NCBI GenBank assembly: GCA_963708725.1
Contig: CAVPTL010000019.1
Coordinates: 1-31,231 of the forward strand
Reading direction: 5' to 3'
DNA: 31,231 bases
Source: CAVPTL01 sp963708725
GTDB lineage: Bacteria; Actinomycetota; Thermoleophilia; Gaiellales; JAICJC01
Position 1 is the first letter of the stretch; every line of letters starts with the position of its first letter. The position numbers and the translations under genes are program-made. Below are positions 1 to 6,605 of this stretch, piece by piece. Below the pieces are notes generated by a model. That model made no database searches and was not told the origin of the DNA. It was given only the letters and a program-made list of their open reading frames with translations.

Positions 1-1
1 C

Positions 2-115
2 GACGATCTCGTCACCCACCGCTTCGGCCTCGACGATGTCGGACTCGCCTTCCAGGTCGCGATCGACAAGCCGGAGGGGTTCGTGAAATCAACGGTCATC
101 GTCGCGGGGGAGTAG
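2..115 (+). CDS. Medium-chain (zinc-type) alcohol/threonine dehydrogenase family, C-terminal fragment
   Basis: Only the last 37 codons are inside the window; the reading frame is open from base 2 to a TAG at 113-115. The tail reads as the end of a medium-chain dehydrogenase/reductase: a THRFGLDDVGLAFQ stretch (the usual I-T-H-x-F-x-L-x-D-x-x-x-A-F helix) followed by Lys-rich and hydrophobic residues ending in VIVAGE. Family members oxidise alcohols or polyols, or reduce aldehydes, with NAD(P). Substrate, metal ligands and start cannot be seen. It ends about 55 bases before operator site A, so it probably belongs to a separate upstream transcript, although it may serve the same pathway. The assignment rests on a short conserved tail and is moderate. 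Confidence 0.6.
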   Translation, partial: DDLVTHRFGLDDVGLAFQVAIDKPEGFVKSTVIVAGE

Positions 116-170
116 CTGTCCAGGCGGCCGCGGCGATGTGCTAGCCTCGCCAACAGCTGGTGCAAGATAG

Positions 171-184
171 CCAACTCGAGGTGG
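171..184 (+). promoter_or_regulatory. Candidate operator site A (CCAAC-N4-GGTGG)
   Basis: Palindrome CCAAC TCGA GGTGG, one mismatch from the CCAAC-N4-GTTGG consensus shared by six promoters in this window. It is preceded by GATAG, as site F is by TATAG. A weaker copy, CCAAC AGCT GGTGC, lies at 150-163, exactly 21 bases (two helical turns) upstream. The site ends just before the first possible VOC start and contains the likely ribosome binding sequence AGGTGG, so a bound repressor would cover the initiation region of the 192-3233 operon. No convincing -35 box was found. The regulatory role is inferred from repetition and position. Confidence 0.6.
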
Positions 185-191
185 GATGCTG

Positions 192-590
192 ATGAGACTC
201 GACAACATCGACGTGCTGTGCGCTGACGTTGCGACCATGGAGCGGTTCTACCGCGAGGTGCTCGAACTCCCGCACGTGCTCCCCTACGACCCCGACCAGG
301 GTTGGGCCGGGTTCCAGGCCGGCGATGTCACGATCTTCCTGATCGGCTCGACCGAGGCGGCCGGGCCGCCCCAGAAACCCGGCGCCGGGCCGCCCGGGTT
401 CGAATCGTTTGCCTTCCAGGTCGACGACCTTGATGAGGCGATCGTGGATTTCGAGCGGCGGGGCGTCACCTGGGCATCCGAGGTGGTCGAGTCGCCGTGG
501 TATCGGTATCGCAGCTTCCACGACCCGGAGGGGAACATCCTTCACCTGACGCAGCCCGATCGGGTGGCCCTCGGCCTCGAACACTCGTGA
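192..590 (+). CDS. VOC (glyoxalase/bleomycin-resistance/dioxygenase) family protein
   Basis: A 132-residue single VOC domain. The N-terminal part MRLDNIDVLCADVATMERFY matches the opening beta strand and FY helix of the fold. The C-terminal part contains a YRSFHDPEGNILHLTQ stretch, the common F-x-D-P-(E/D)-G-N-x-(I/L)-x-L ending where a metal-ligand Glu or His usually sits. VOC proteins are metal-dependent lyases, isomerases, dioxygenases or binding proteins, so the reaction cannot be told from sequence. The ATG at 192 was chosen because AGGTGG at 179-184 lies 7 bases upstream; the ATG at 186 is the alternative and adds two residues. It is the first gene of a four-gene operon with two amidohydrolases and a Rieske protein, and the next start is only 4 bases after its stop. 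Confidence 0.85.
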   Translation: MRLDNIDVLCADVATMERFYREVLELPHVLPYDPDQGWAGFQAGDVTIFLIGSTEAAGPPQKPGAGPPGFESFAFQVDDLDEAIVDFERRGVTWASEVVESPWYRYRSFHDPEGNILHLTQPDRVALGLEHS

Positions 591-594
591 GCAG

Positions 595-1662
595 TTGAGC
601 GACGACGGCAGAACCGTGATCGACGCCGACGTCCATGCCCTGGTGCCGTCGATCGAGGCGCTGTTTCCGTGGCTCGACCCGCACTGGCAAGAGGTGGCGC
701 GAACGACGCAGTTTCGCGGGCCGACCGATACTCCCTACCCACCGAGCGCGGCGACCAGCATGCGACCCGACCTGCTGGCCGCCGATGGCGTGGCCGAGAC
801 GGTCGAGGATGTGCGGGCGCGGGCACTCGATCCGCTCGGAGTCGAGGCCGCGATCCTGGTCTGCGCCTACGCCACCGAGGCAATCAAGAACCCCGACGCC
901 GCCGCGGCCCTCAGCACCGCCGCGAACTCCTGGATCGCCGAGGAGTGGCTCGCCAAGGAACCACGGCTGCACGGCTCGATCGTCGTGCCCGGGCTTCATC
1001 CGACGCTGGCCGTCGAGGAGATCGAGCGCTGGGTCGAGGATCGCCGGTTCGTTCAGGTGGTGCTGCCCGTGCGCTCGTTCGTGCCGTACGGCAACCGCAT
1101 CTGGTGGCCGCTGCTCGAGGTGGTGACGCGTCACGGGCTGGTGCTGAACCTGCATTTCGGCGGGGCCAGCGGGGATCCGCCGACCTCCGTGGGCTGGCCC
1201 AGCACGTACCTGGAGGAGTACGTCGACATGCCGAGTGCCTTCCAGACCCAGATCATGAGTCTGGTGGCCGAGGGGGCGTTCGACCGCTTCCCCGATCTGC
1301 GAGTGCTGTGCGCCGAGAGCGGCTTCGCGTGGCTGCCGTCGTTCATGTGGCGGTTCGACCGGCTCTGGCACGGTCTGCGGCGGGAGATGCCATGGGTGCG
1401 CCGGCCGCCGTCGGCCTACATTCGTGAGCACGTGAGGGTGACGACCCAGCCGTTCGACGTCCCGGTGGATGAGTTCGCGCGCGTGTATGAGCACATCGGC
1501 TCGGACGAGATGCTGTGCTTTGCCACCGACTATCCCCACTGGCAGTCGGAGACTGCCGAAGCCGGCATTCCGCCGCTTGCCGACGGGCCGGTACTGCGGG
1601 CTATTCTGGAAGGTAACGCACGACGGCTGTTTGGCCTCGGAGGTGAGCGCGATGGAGAGTGA
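595..1662 (+). CDS. Amidohydrolase family protein (amidohydrolase_2, ACMSD-like), copy 1
   Basis: A 355-residue protein of the TIM-barrel amidohydrolase_2 family (PF04909 type), whose members include decarboxylases of the ACMSD group and C-N or C-C hydrolases. Probable metal site: DADVH at residues 10-14 (Asp12/His14 in place of the classical HxH), His187 in LNLHFGG, and Asp312 in FATDYPHW, which matches the catalytic Asp of ACMSD. Glu241 in AESGFAW is also conserved with copy 2. The start is taken as TTG at 595, 4 bases after the VOC stop, because upstream in-frame codons are not starts; GTG at 616 is a possible shorter start. It overlaps the next gene by 11 bases. The substrate is unknown. 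Copy 2 is a clear paralog, so a heteromeric enzyme or two successive steps are possible. Confidence 0.88.
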   Translation: MSDDGRTVIDADVHALVPSIEALFPWLDPHWQEVARTTQFRGPTDTPYPPSAATSMRPDLLAADGVAETVEDVRARALDPLGVEAAILVCAYATEAIKNPDAAAALSTAANSWIAEEWLAKEPRLHGSIVVPGLHPTLAVEEIERWVEDRRFVQVVLPVRSFVPYGNRIWWPLLEVVTRHGLVLNLHFGGASGDPPTSVGWPSTYLEEYVDMPSAFQTQIMSLVAEGAFDRFPDLRVLCAESGFAWLPSFMWRFDRLWHGLRREMPWVRRPPSAYIREHVRVTTQPFDVPVDEFARVYEHIGSDEMLCFATDYPHWQSETAEAGIPPLADGPVLRAILEGNARRLFGLGGERDGE

Positions 1663-2797
1663 GCGCGGCAGATACACCGGCCCCCTGGTCGACTGCGACG
1701 TGCATAACGCGTTGCCGTCAGACGACGCGCTTCATCCGTACATGCCGGCAGAGTGGCGCTCGCGCCGTGACTCGCTGACGTACCTGCCGACGGCGTTTCG
1801 CGATGTGCGTGAGAACCTCGGCGACCGCTCGTATATCGGTGCCGAGTACCCACGACCGACGCCGCGAGCCTCACGGGTCGATGCGTGGCCGCCGGGAGGC
1901 GGCGCCCCGGCGTCGGATCTCGCCTTCACGCAGGCGCAGCTGCTCGACGCGTGGGACATCTCCTACGCCGTGCTCAACCCGCTGCTTGGGATCGGCGAGA
2001 TGCTCAACCTCGAGCTCGCGGCCGTGATGGCGCGAGCGGCCAACGACTGGCTGGCCGACCAGTGGCTCGATCGCGACCCCCGGCTGCGTGCCTCGATTGT
2101 GATCCCCTACGAGGATCCTCCGGTGGCGGCCGCCGAGATCGACCGAGTGGCCAAGGATCCCCGGTTTGTCCAGGTGCTCGTGTTGTCGCGCATGATCGAA
2201 CCGATGGGCAGGCGCCGGTACTGGCCGATCTACGAGGCGTGCGAGCGCAACGGGCTTGCGCTGGGCGTACATAACGGCGGCTGGGGTGGGCACCCGATCA
2301 CGCCCGCCGGCTTCCCGTCGTACTACCTCGAGGATGCAGCCGCGATGGCGGGTGCGTTCCAGGCACAGGTTGGCAGCCTGATTGCCGAGGGCGTGCTGAA
2401 GCAGTTCCCCAGCCTCCGATTCGTGCTGATCGAAGGCGGCTTCGCCTGGATTCCAGCGCTGATGTGGCGACTCGACCGGGCGTGGCGGATGCTCGGGGTC
2501 GAAGTGCCCGCGGTCGACAGGCCACCCTCGGAGTTGATCCGCGAGCGATTCTGGGTGAGCACTCAGCCGATGGAGGAACCCGAGCATCCCGGGCAGTTCC
2601 ACGAGCTGCTCGACCAGCTCCAGATGACCAATCGGATCATGTTCTCCACCGACTATCCCCACTGGGATTTCGATGCGCCCAACCAGGCGTTTCCGGCGCG
2701 GCTCTCGGCCGAGCAGCAGCGCCTGATCCTCTACCAGAACGCCGCCAGTCTGTACGGTCTTCCGGCGCCGGCACAAGCAGCGGCCACCGGTGACTAG
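1652..2797 (+). CDS. Amidohydrolase family protein (amidohydrolase_2, ACMSD-like), copy 2
   Basis: A 381-residue paralog of the preceding protein. Matching elements are VDCDVH (Asp16/His18), His207 in GVHNGG, EGGFAW near 261-266, and Asp334 in FSTDYPHW. The open frame extends upstream into copy 1, but ATG 1652 is preferred because GGAGG at 1639-1643 lies 8 bases before it and the protein then opens like copy 1. Differences from copy 1 include a longer N-terminal loop with proline- and glycine-rich sequence around residues 68-88, and an extra PEHPGQ segment before the final Asp motif. Expected activity is metal-dependent hydrolysis or non-oxidative decarboxylation of a carboxylate-bearing substrate. 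Translation is coupled to copy 1 by an 11-base overlap and to the Rieske gene by an 8-base overlap. Confidence 0.88.
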   Translation: MESERGRYTGPLVDCDVHNALPSDDALHPYMPAEWRSRRDSLTYLPTAFRDVRENLGDRSYIGAEYPRPTPRASRVDAWPPGGGAPASDLAFTQAQLLDAWDISYAVLNPLLGIGEMLNLELAAVMARAANDWLADQWLDRDPRLRASIVIPYEDPPVAAAEIDRVAKDPRFVQVLVLSRMIEPMGRRRYWPIYEACERNGLALGVHNGGWGGHPITPAGFPSYYLEDAAAMAGAFQAQVGSLIAEGVLKQFPSLRFVLIEGGFAWIPALMWRLDRAWRMLGVEVPAVDRPPSELIRERFWVSTQPMEEPEHPGQFHELLDQLQMTNRIMFSTDYPHWDFDAPNQAFPARLSAEQQRLILYQNAASLYGLPAPAQAAATGD

Positions 2798-3233
2798 GCA
2801 CGTGGTGTGTCGCGCCGACCAGCTCCCGCCCGGTGCGCGCAGGATCGTCGAGGTGGGCGGCCGGTCGATCGGCGTGTTCAACGTCGACGGTGACTATCTG
2901 GCCATCCGCAACCGCTGTCCCCATCAGGGCGGCCCGTTGTGCGAAGGCGTGCAGGTCGGCGAGCTGACCTCCGACGAGCCTGGCGACTACACCTACTCGC
3001 GGCCCGGGGAGATCATCCGCTGTCCGTGGCACGGATGGGAGTTCGATCTGCGCACCGGGGCGTCCTGGTTTGACCCCGCCAAGAAGCGCGTGCGCTCCTA
3101 TGAGATCCAGCTCGTACCCGGAGCCGAGCTCAGCCCACCGCCGCGGCCGGGTCTCCAGCCCGGGCCGTATACCGCCGAGACCGTGCCGGTTTCGGTCGAA
3201 GACTCCTACGTCGTACTCGAGGTCGAGCCCTAG
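2790..3233 (+). CDS. Rieske [2Fe-2S] domain protein
   Basis: A 147-residue soluble Rieske protein. Cluster ligands are Cys43/His45 (CPH motif) and Cys78/His81 (CPWH motif). The 32 residues between the two ligand pairs are about twice the usual 15-17; the extra segment contains a DEPGDYTYSRPGE stretch. There is no catalytic mononuclear-iron domain, transmembrane anchor or signal peptide, so it is probably a cytoplasmic electron carrier or small subunit. The start is GTG 2790, overlapping the amidohydrolase stop by 8 bases. As last gene of the operon it may supply electrons to an oxygenase or reduce a bound intermediate. No dedicated reductase is encoded in the window. Its stop lies 3 bases from the stop of the convergent gene at 3237. 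Confidence 0.9.
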   Translation: MTRHVVCRADQLPPGARRIVEVGGRSIGVFNVDGDYLAIRNRCPHQGGPLCEGVQVGELTSDEPGDYTYSRPGEIIRCPWHGWEFDLRTGASWFDPAKKRVRSYEIQLVPGAELSPPPRPGLQPGPYTAETVPVSVEDSYVVLEVEP

Positions 3234-3236
3234 CCG

Positions 3237-4436
3237 CTAGGCGTTTCGTTGTGACAGCACCGACGAATCGACCCCACCCTTCAACGAGAACCGGTCGGCC
3301 AGCACCGCCTTGCCAAGTTCGCGGGTGTTGATCTCGTCGCGGAAATGGAGGGTGAACGTGCGGGCGTCGCGGTACATCTGCTCCAGTGGGTAGTCGCGAA
3401 ATGCCATCCGAGCGCCGCAGATGTCGAATCCCCGGCTGGTGGTGTCGAGCAGCACCCGCTTGGCCAGATGAAGTGCCTTGAGCGAATGCGACTCGGCGAT
3501 CGCCGGATCGTCTCCCTCCCAGGCGCGCGCGGCCTCATACAGCGCCGAGCGCACGGCGAAGATGTCGGCCGAGAGGTCGCCGATCGCGATCTGTACGAAC
3601 TCACTGTCAGCCAGGTACGGTCGCTCGCGCACGAACCCGCACACGACGTCAAACGCCGCCTGCGCCGCTCCGACGTGGTTGGCTGTGAAGCCGAGCGTGA
3701 ACGTCCGCGAATCGCGCAAGGCCCAGTCGCCCGGCGCGCCGATCACCAGCTCCGCCGGCAACTCCAGGTCGGTGACCTTCACGCCCCAGCTCACGGTCGG
3801 GCGCATGCCCAGCACATCCCACTGGTCGATCAGTTCCACCTCCGGAGCGTGGCGTGGGACAAGCACGGTCACCGTTCGGTCCGGGTATGGCTCCTCGCCG
3901 GGCACCGCAACCCAGATCAGGAGGTGGTCGGCCGCCGGTCCGAGGGACGCGAAGAATTTGTGACACGAGAGCCGCCACCCCGAGCCTGACGGAACCAGCT
4001 CCGAGACATACTCGCCTGGTCGCGCGGCGCGTGGATTGGTCTCGCTGCCGACGGAGGCGAGCAGCAGCCCGTTTTGGATGATGTTCGGCAAGAGCTGATC
4101 GAGCTGTGCCTTGGTGGCGTGCCGGGCGATGTATCCCAGCGCGTGCGAATGCACCTGGAGCAGCTGTGCCGTGGAGGAGTCGACCCGGGCGAGCCGCTCG
4201 ATCGCACGGTAGTAGGCCTCGTAGTTCGTGCCCCACCACAGATCGTCGCCGCCGTACTCTGCCGGCGCCGTCAGCGCCAGCAGCCCGGCCGCGCGAAGGT
4301 CGGCGAAGTTTTGCTCGGGGAAGGCAGCGGCATCGTCGTATCCGCGGGCGCGCTCGCGAAACTGTGGTTCGAGCGCTTCGATCTGCCGGAGCCGGGTTTC
4401 GAGGTCGAGCGGGGTCGTGGTCTGAGTCACGGTCAT
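3237..4436 (-). CDS. Acyl-CoA dehydrogenase-fold flavoprotein (dehydrogenase or flavin-dependent monooxygenase)
   Basis: A 399-residue protein of the acyl-CoA dehydrogenase superfamily. The N-terminal helical domain includes FADLRAAGLLALTAPAEYGG (residues 44-63). The middle beta domain has LLLASVGSETNPR and a DVLGMRPTVSWGVKV flavin/substrate segment (about 207-221). The C-terminal helical bundle ends in YRDARTFTLHFRDE. That last motif resembles the ARxxxxHxxxD region of DszC/NtaA-like monooxygenases as much as a true dehydrogenase, and I could not place the catalytic Glu with confidence. It may therefore use FADH2/FMNH2 and oxygen instead of desaturating an acyl-CoA. The start is ATG 4436, overlapping the upstream MmgE/PrpD gene by 4 bases (ATGA), so the two are co-translated. 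No flavin reductase gene is nearby. Confidence 0.82.
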   Translation of the reverse strand: MTVTQTTTPLDLETRLRQIEALEPQFRERARGYDDAAAFPEQNFADLRAAGLLALTAPAEYGGDDLWWGTNYEAYYRAIERLARVDSSTAQLLQVHSHALGYIARHATKAQLDQLLPNIIQNGLLLASVGSETNPRAARPGEYVSELVPSGSGWRLSCHKFFASLGPAADHLLIWVAVPGEEPYPDRTVTVLVPRHAPEVELIDQWDVLGMRPTVSWGVKVTDLELPAELVIGAPGDWALRDSRTFTLGFTANHVGAAQAAFDVVCGFVRERPYLADSEFVQIAIGDLSADIFAVRSALYEAARAWEGDDPAIAESHSLKALHLAKRVLLDTTSRGFDICGARMAFRDYPLEQMYRDARTFTLHFRDEINTRELGKAVLADRFSLKGGVDSSVLSQRNA

Positions 4437-5743
4437 CGATCCAATCCGTAGGTGAGAACGTCGATCAGCTGGTCGCGGGTGCGACCCGAAAGTGCGCCTG
4501 GTGGTGGCTGCGGACGAGAGATCGTGGCGTTGGGGATACCGAGGTGCCGGGCTGCCTTGACCGACACCACGTCCTCCCAGCCGTCGCTTCCGGGCTCACC
4601 GGGGGCCTCGACCACGCCGGAGTCCAGCTCGTCACCGTCGCTGGTGCGTACGACCAGCCGCGACAGCCGCCGCTCGGGGAATTCGGCGTCGAGCTCCGGC
4701 GAGACCACCGACCGCGTGACCGCGGCGATCGCCTCGACTCGAGCGTCAACGGCGGATGGCATCGCCTCGGCCGCGTCGAACCGCCCGGTGGAAAGTGCGA
4801 CCGCCACCGGCCACACGGCGCTGTATTGCATCTCCTCGGTCGTTTCGGGCCGTCGGGTGGAGAGCCAGCTGGCCGCCTCGAACGTGTGGATCTCGACCGA
4901 CTCGATCGCGCGCCCACCGAGCTGGCCATGAATCGCGACCGCGGCGTCGAGTGCCTGCTGTGACCAGCGGCAGCATGGGTACGGCTTGACATACACCTCG
5001 AGCAGCTGCCAGCGATCGCCCAGCGAGGCGACATCGAGGGCATCGAGCCCCTTGCCGCGCAGCCCGGTGAATCCGGCCTCGGCCAGCAGCGCCGATGACA
5101 TCCCCATGAACGCTCCCCAGCCGACGGCGTCCTTGGTCATGGCGGGATCGGTGACGGCCCGTGACATGTCGGCGATGGGTGCGTGGTACTCGGCGATATT
5201 CACGGCGTGGCCCAGCTGCTTCGAGTCCAAGCCGAACAGCCGCGCGCAGGCGACTGCGGCGCCCAGCGAGCCCCACGCTCCGGACGCGTGGTAGTCGGCC
5301 TCGCGGGCGTGGAGCTCGATTCCTGCCCGGATCGCCACCTCGTAACCGATCAACGCGGCCAGCAGGAACTCCTCGCAGGTGGCGCCGCGGCTTTCGGCCG
5401 CCGCCATCGCCACAGGAATGATGATCGCGCCGGGATGGCCCTTGGTGACGCGGTGTCCGTCGTCGATGTCCAGCGAGTTTCCGAGCACGCCGTTTGCAAA
5501 CGCCGCCCCGGGCGCTGCGACTCGACGCCCGTCGCAGAGCACGGTCGCCTCGTCACCGCCATGCACCGCCGTCGCATAGTTCGCCGCAATCGCGACCGAG
5601 GGCAGGGCGCGGGCCGTCACCACGGCCACCGCGAAGTCCAACATCAACCACGCCAGCCGTCGCTGCACTTCGACGGGGACGTCGGCGAACGCGAGTTCCG
5701 AAGCAAACTCCCGTAACACCCGTTCGGGCGCCGGGTCAGCCAC
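4433..5743 (-). CDS. MmgE/PrpD family protein (2-methylcitrate dehydratase-like)
   Basis: A 436-residue member of the MmgE/PrpD fold. The hallmark NSLDIDDGHRVTKGHPG stretch (about residues 88-104) is followed by an all-helical domain with YEVAIRAG and YHASGAWGSLGAA segments, then an alpha/beta C-terminal domain containing VKPYPCCRWSQQALDA (about 252-267). Characterised relatives are 2-methylcitrate or aconitate-type dehydratases and iminodisuccinate epimerases, so loss of water or epimerisation at a carboxylate-bearing carbon is expected. Many paralogs sit in catabolic clusters and act on other substrates. The start is GTG 5743, inside the end of the IclR gene (8-base overlap), with GGAAGG just upstream. 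It lies between an IclR regulator and a flavoprotein in one operon, which points to a dedicated catabolic role and not the housekeeping methylcitrate cycle. Confidence 0.88.
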   Translation of the reverse strand: MADPAPERVLREFASELAFADVPVEVQRRLAWLMLDFAVAVVTARALPSVAIAANYATAVHGGDEATVLCDGRRVAAPGAAFANGVLGNSLDIDDGHRVTKGHPGAIIIPVAMAAAESRGATCEEFLLAALIGYEVAIRAGIELHAREADYHASGAWGSLGAAVACARLFGLDSKQLGHAVNIAEYHAPIADMSRAVTDPAMTKDAVGWGAFMGMSSALLAEAGFTGLRGKGLDALDVASLGDRWQLLEVYVKPYPCCRWSQQALDAAVAIHGQLGGRAIESVEIHTFEAASWLSTRRPETTEEMQYSAVWPVAVALSTGRFDAAEAMPSAVDARVEAIAAVTRSVVSPELDAEFPERRLSRLVVRTSDGDELDSGVVEAPGEPGSDGWEDVVSVKAARHLGIPNATISRPQPPPGALSGRTRDQLIDVLTYGLDR

Positions 5744-6566
5744 CTTCCGCCACGTCGGCCGGTCGCTCGCCTCGCAGCGCCGCGGCCAGTTCAGCGGCGG
5801 CCGTTACCAGCGCCGCGCCGAGCCGATCGAATCCGGCGGTGAACCGATACTTGGGTGCCGAGACGTTGAGTGCCGCCACGATCCTGCCCTGTGGGTCACG
5901 CACCGGGGCCGCAACCGAGACCAGTCCCGGCTCCATCTCCTCGTCGGCGGTCGCGTATCCCTGCGCCCGCGCGGCGGTGATCATCGCCTCGAAATCGTCG
6001 AGCCCCCTGGCCGTATTGGGGGCCAGCGGTACGAACTCGACGCCTTCGAACACGAGCTTGAGCTCGGCCCGGCTGTGATCGAGCAGCAACGCCTTGCCGA
6101 CCGACGTGCAGTACGCCGGAGTGGTGCGGCCCACCCAGCCCACCGCCTGCACGGCACGCGGTGACTGGTGAGACAGGATGGTGATCGTGTCGGAGCCCTG
6201 TAGCACCGAGAGATATGCGCGCTCGCCAAACTCGGACACCAGGTGCGCGAGGTGCGGCTGGGCGTAGTCGAGCAGGCGCCGCTCGCCGGCGAGATTCGCC
6301 ATCGCGAAGATCCTCCACCCCAGGCGGTAGGCGAGGGTGTCGGGGTCGCGGTCGACCAGCCCGTACTCGGCCAGTGTCGAGAGCGCCCGTGACACCTGGC
6401 TCTTCTCCCGGCCGAGCAGCTCGGCGATCTTGGTGACTCCGAGGCCGCCCTCGGCGATCGCCTGATCGCTCGAGAGGCTCAGGAGCGTCTCGACACCGCG
6501 CCGGATGCTGGTCTCGCGCTCGGTGCGACCGTCTTGACCGGATTTGGTTGCTTCATTCCCAACCAC
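5736..6566 (-). CDS. IclR family transcriptional regulator 1
   Basis: A 276-residue regulator. A winged helix-turn-helix spans residues 20-85 (GVETLLSLSS, then GLGVTKIAELLGREKSQVSRAL as helix-turn-helix). The IclR effector-binding domain runs from about 95 to 265 (YLSVLQGSDTI, GRTTPAYCTSVGKALL, GYATADEEMEPGLVSVAAPV, ALNVSAPKYRF). Such proteins bind palindromes as dimers or tetramers and respond to a pathway metabolite. The start is GTG 6566, the second codon group falling inside operator site B; no Shine-Dalgarno is present, and a promoter about 10 bases upstream suggests a leaderless or near-leaderless message. Because site B overlaps its own start and five similar sites lie at neighbouring operons, it is the best candidate for the repressor of the CCAAC-N4-GTTGG regulon. 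That link is inference. Confidence 0.92.
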   Translation of the reverse strand: MVGNEATKSGQDGRTERETSIRRGVETLLSLSSDQAIAEGGLGVTKIAELLGREKSQVSRALSTLAEYGLVDRDPDTLAYRLGWRIFAMANLAGERRLLDYAQPHLAHLVSEFGERAYLSVLQGSDTITILSHQSPRAVQAVGWVGRTTPAYCTSVGKALLLDHSRAELKLVFEGVEFVPLAPNTARGLDDFEAMITAARAQGYATADEEMEPGLVSVAAPVRDPQGRIVAALNVSAPKYRFTAGFDRLGAALVTAAAELAAALRGERPADVAEGG

Positions 6567-6572
6567 AGTTGG
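6559..6572 (-). promoter_or_regulatory. Candidate operator site B (perfect CCAAC-N4-GTTGG)
   Basis: CCAAC CACA GTTGG reads as a perfect 5-base inverted repeat with a 4-base spacer. The GTG start codon of IclR regulator 1 (6566-6564) lies inside it, so a protein bound here would block both transcription initiation and the translation start region. It is consistent with autoregulation of the IclR-MmgE/PrpD-flavoprotein operon. It is one of three perfect copies in the window; about 0.03 would be expected by chance in 31 kb. Confidence 0.65.
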
Positions 6573-6575
6573 TAC

Positions 6576-6604
6576 AACCTAGCAGAGAATTCTGGGTGTG
6601 TCCG
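6576..6604 (-). promoter_or_regulatory. Putative sigma-70-type promoter of the IclR1 operon
   Basis: On the minus strand, CGGACA (6604-6599) and TAGGTT (6581-6576, fits the actinobacterial TANNNT -10) are separated by 17 bases. The predicted start of transcription is near 6569, within 3 or so bases of the GTG start, so the message would be almost leaderless. The -35 box touches the end of the upstream GGT gene (stop at 6606), and read-through from that gene remains possible. Confidence 0.45.
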
Positions 6605-6605
6605 C

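Noticed and set aside
466..1677. Long open frames antisense to the amidohydrolase genes (also 1871-2881, 6534-8006, 17765-19204, 26417-27829)
   Set aside because: Composition is Arg-, His- and Gly-rich with no recognisable domains, and each lies opposite a well-supported gene; typical shadows in high-G+C DNA.
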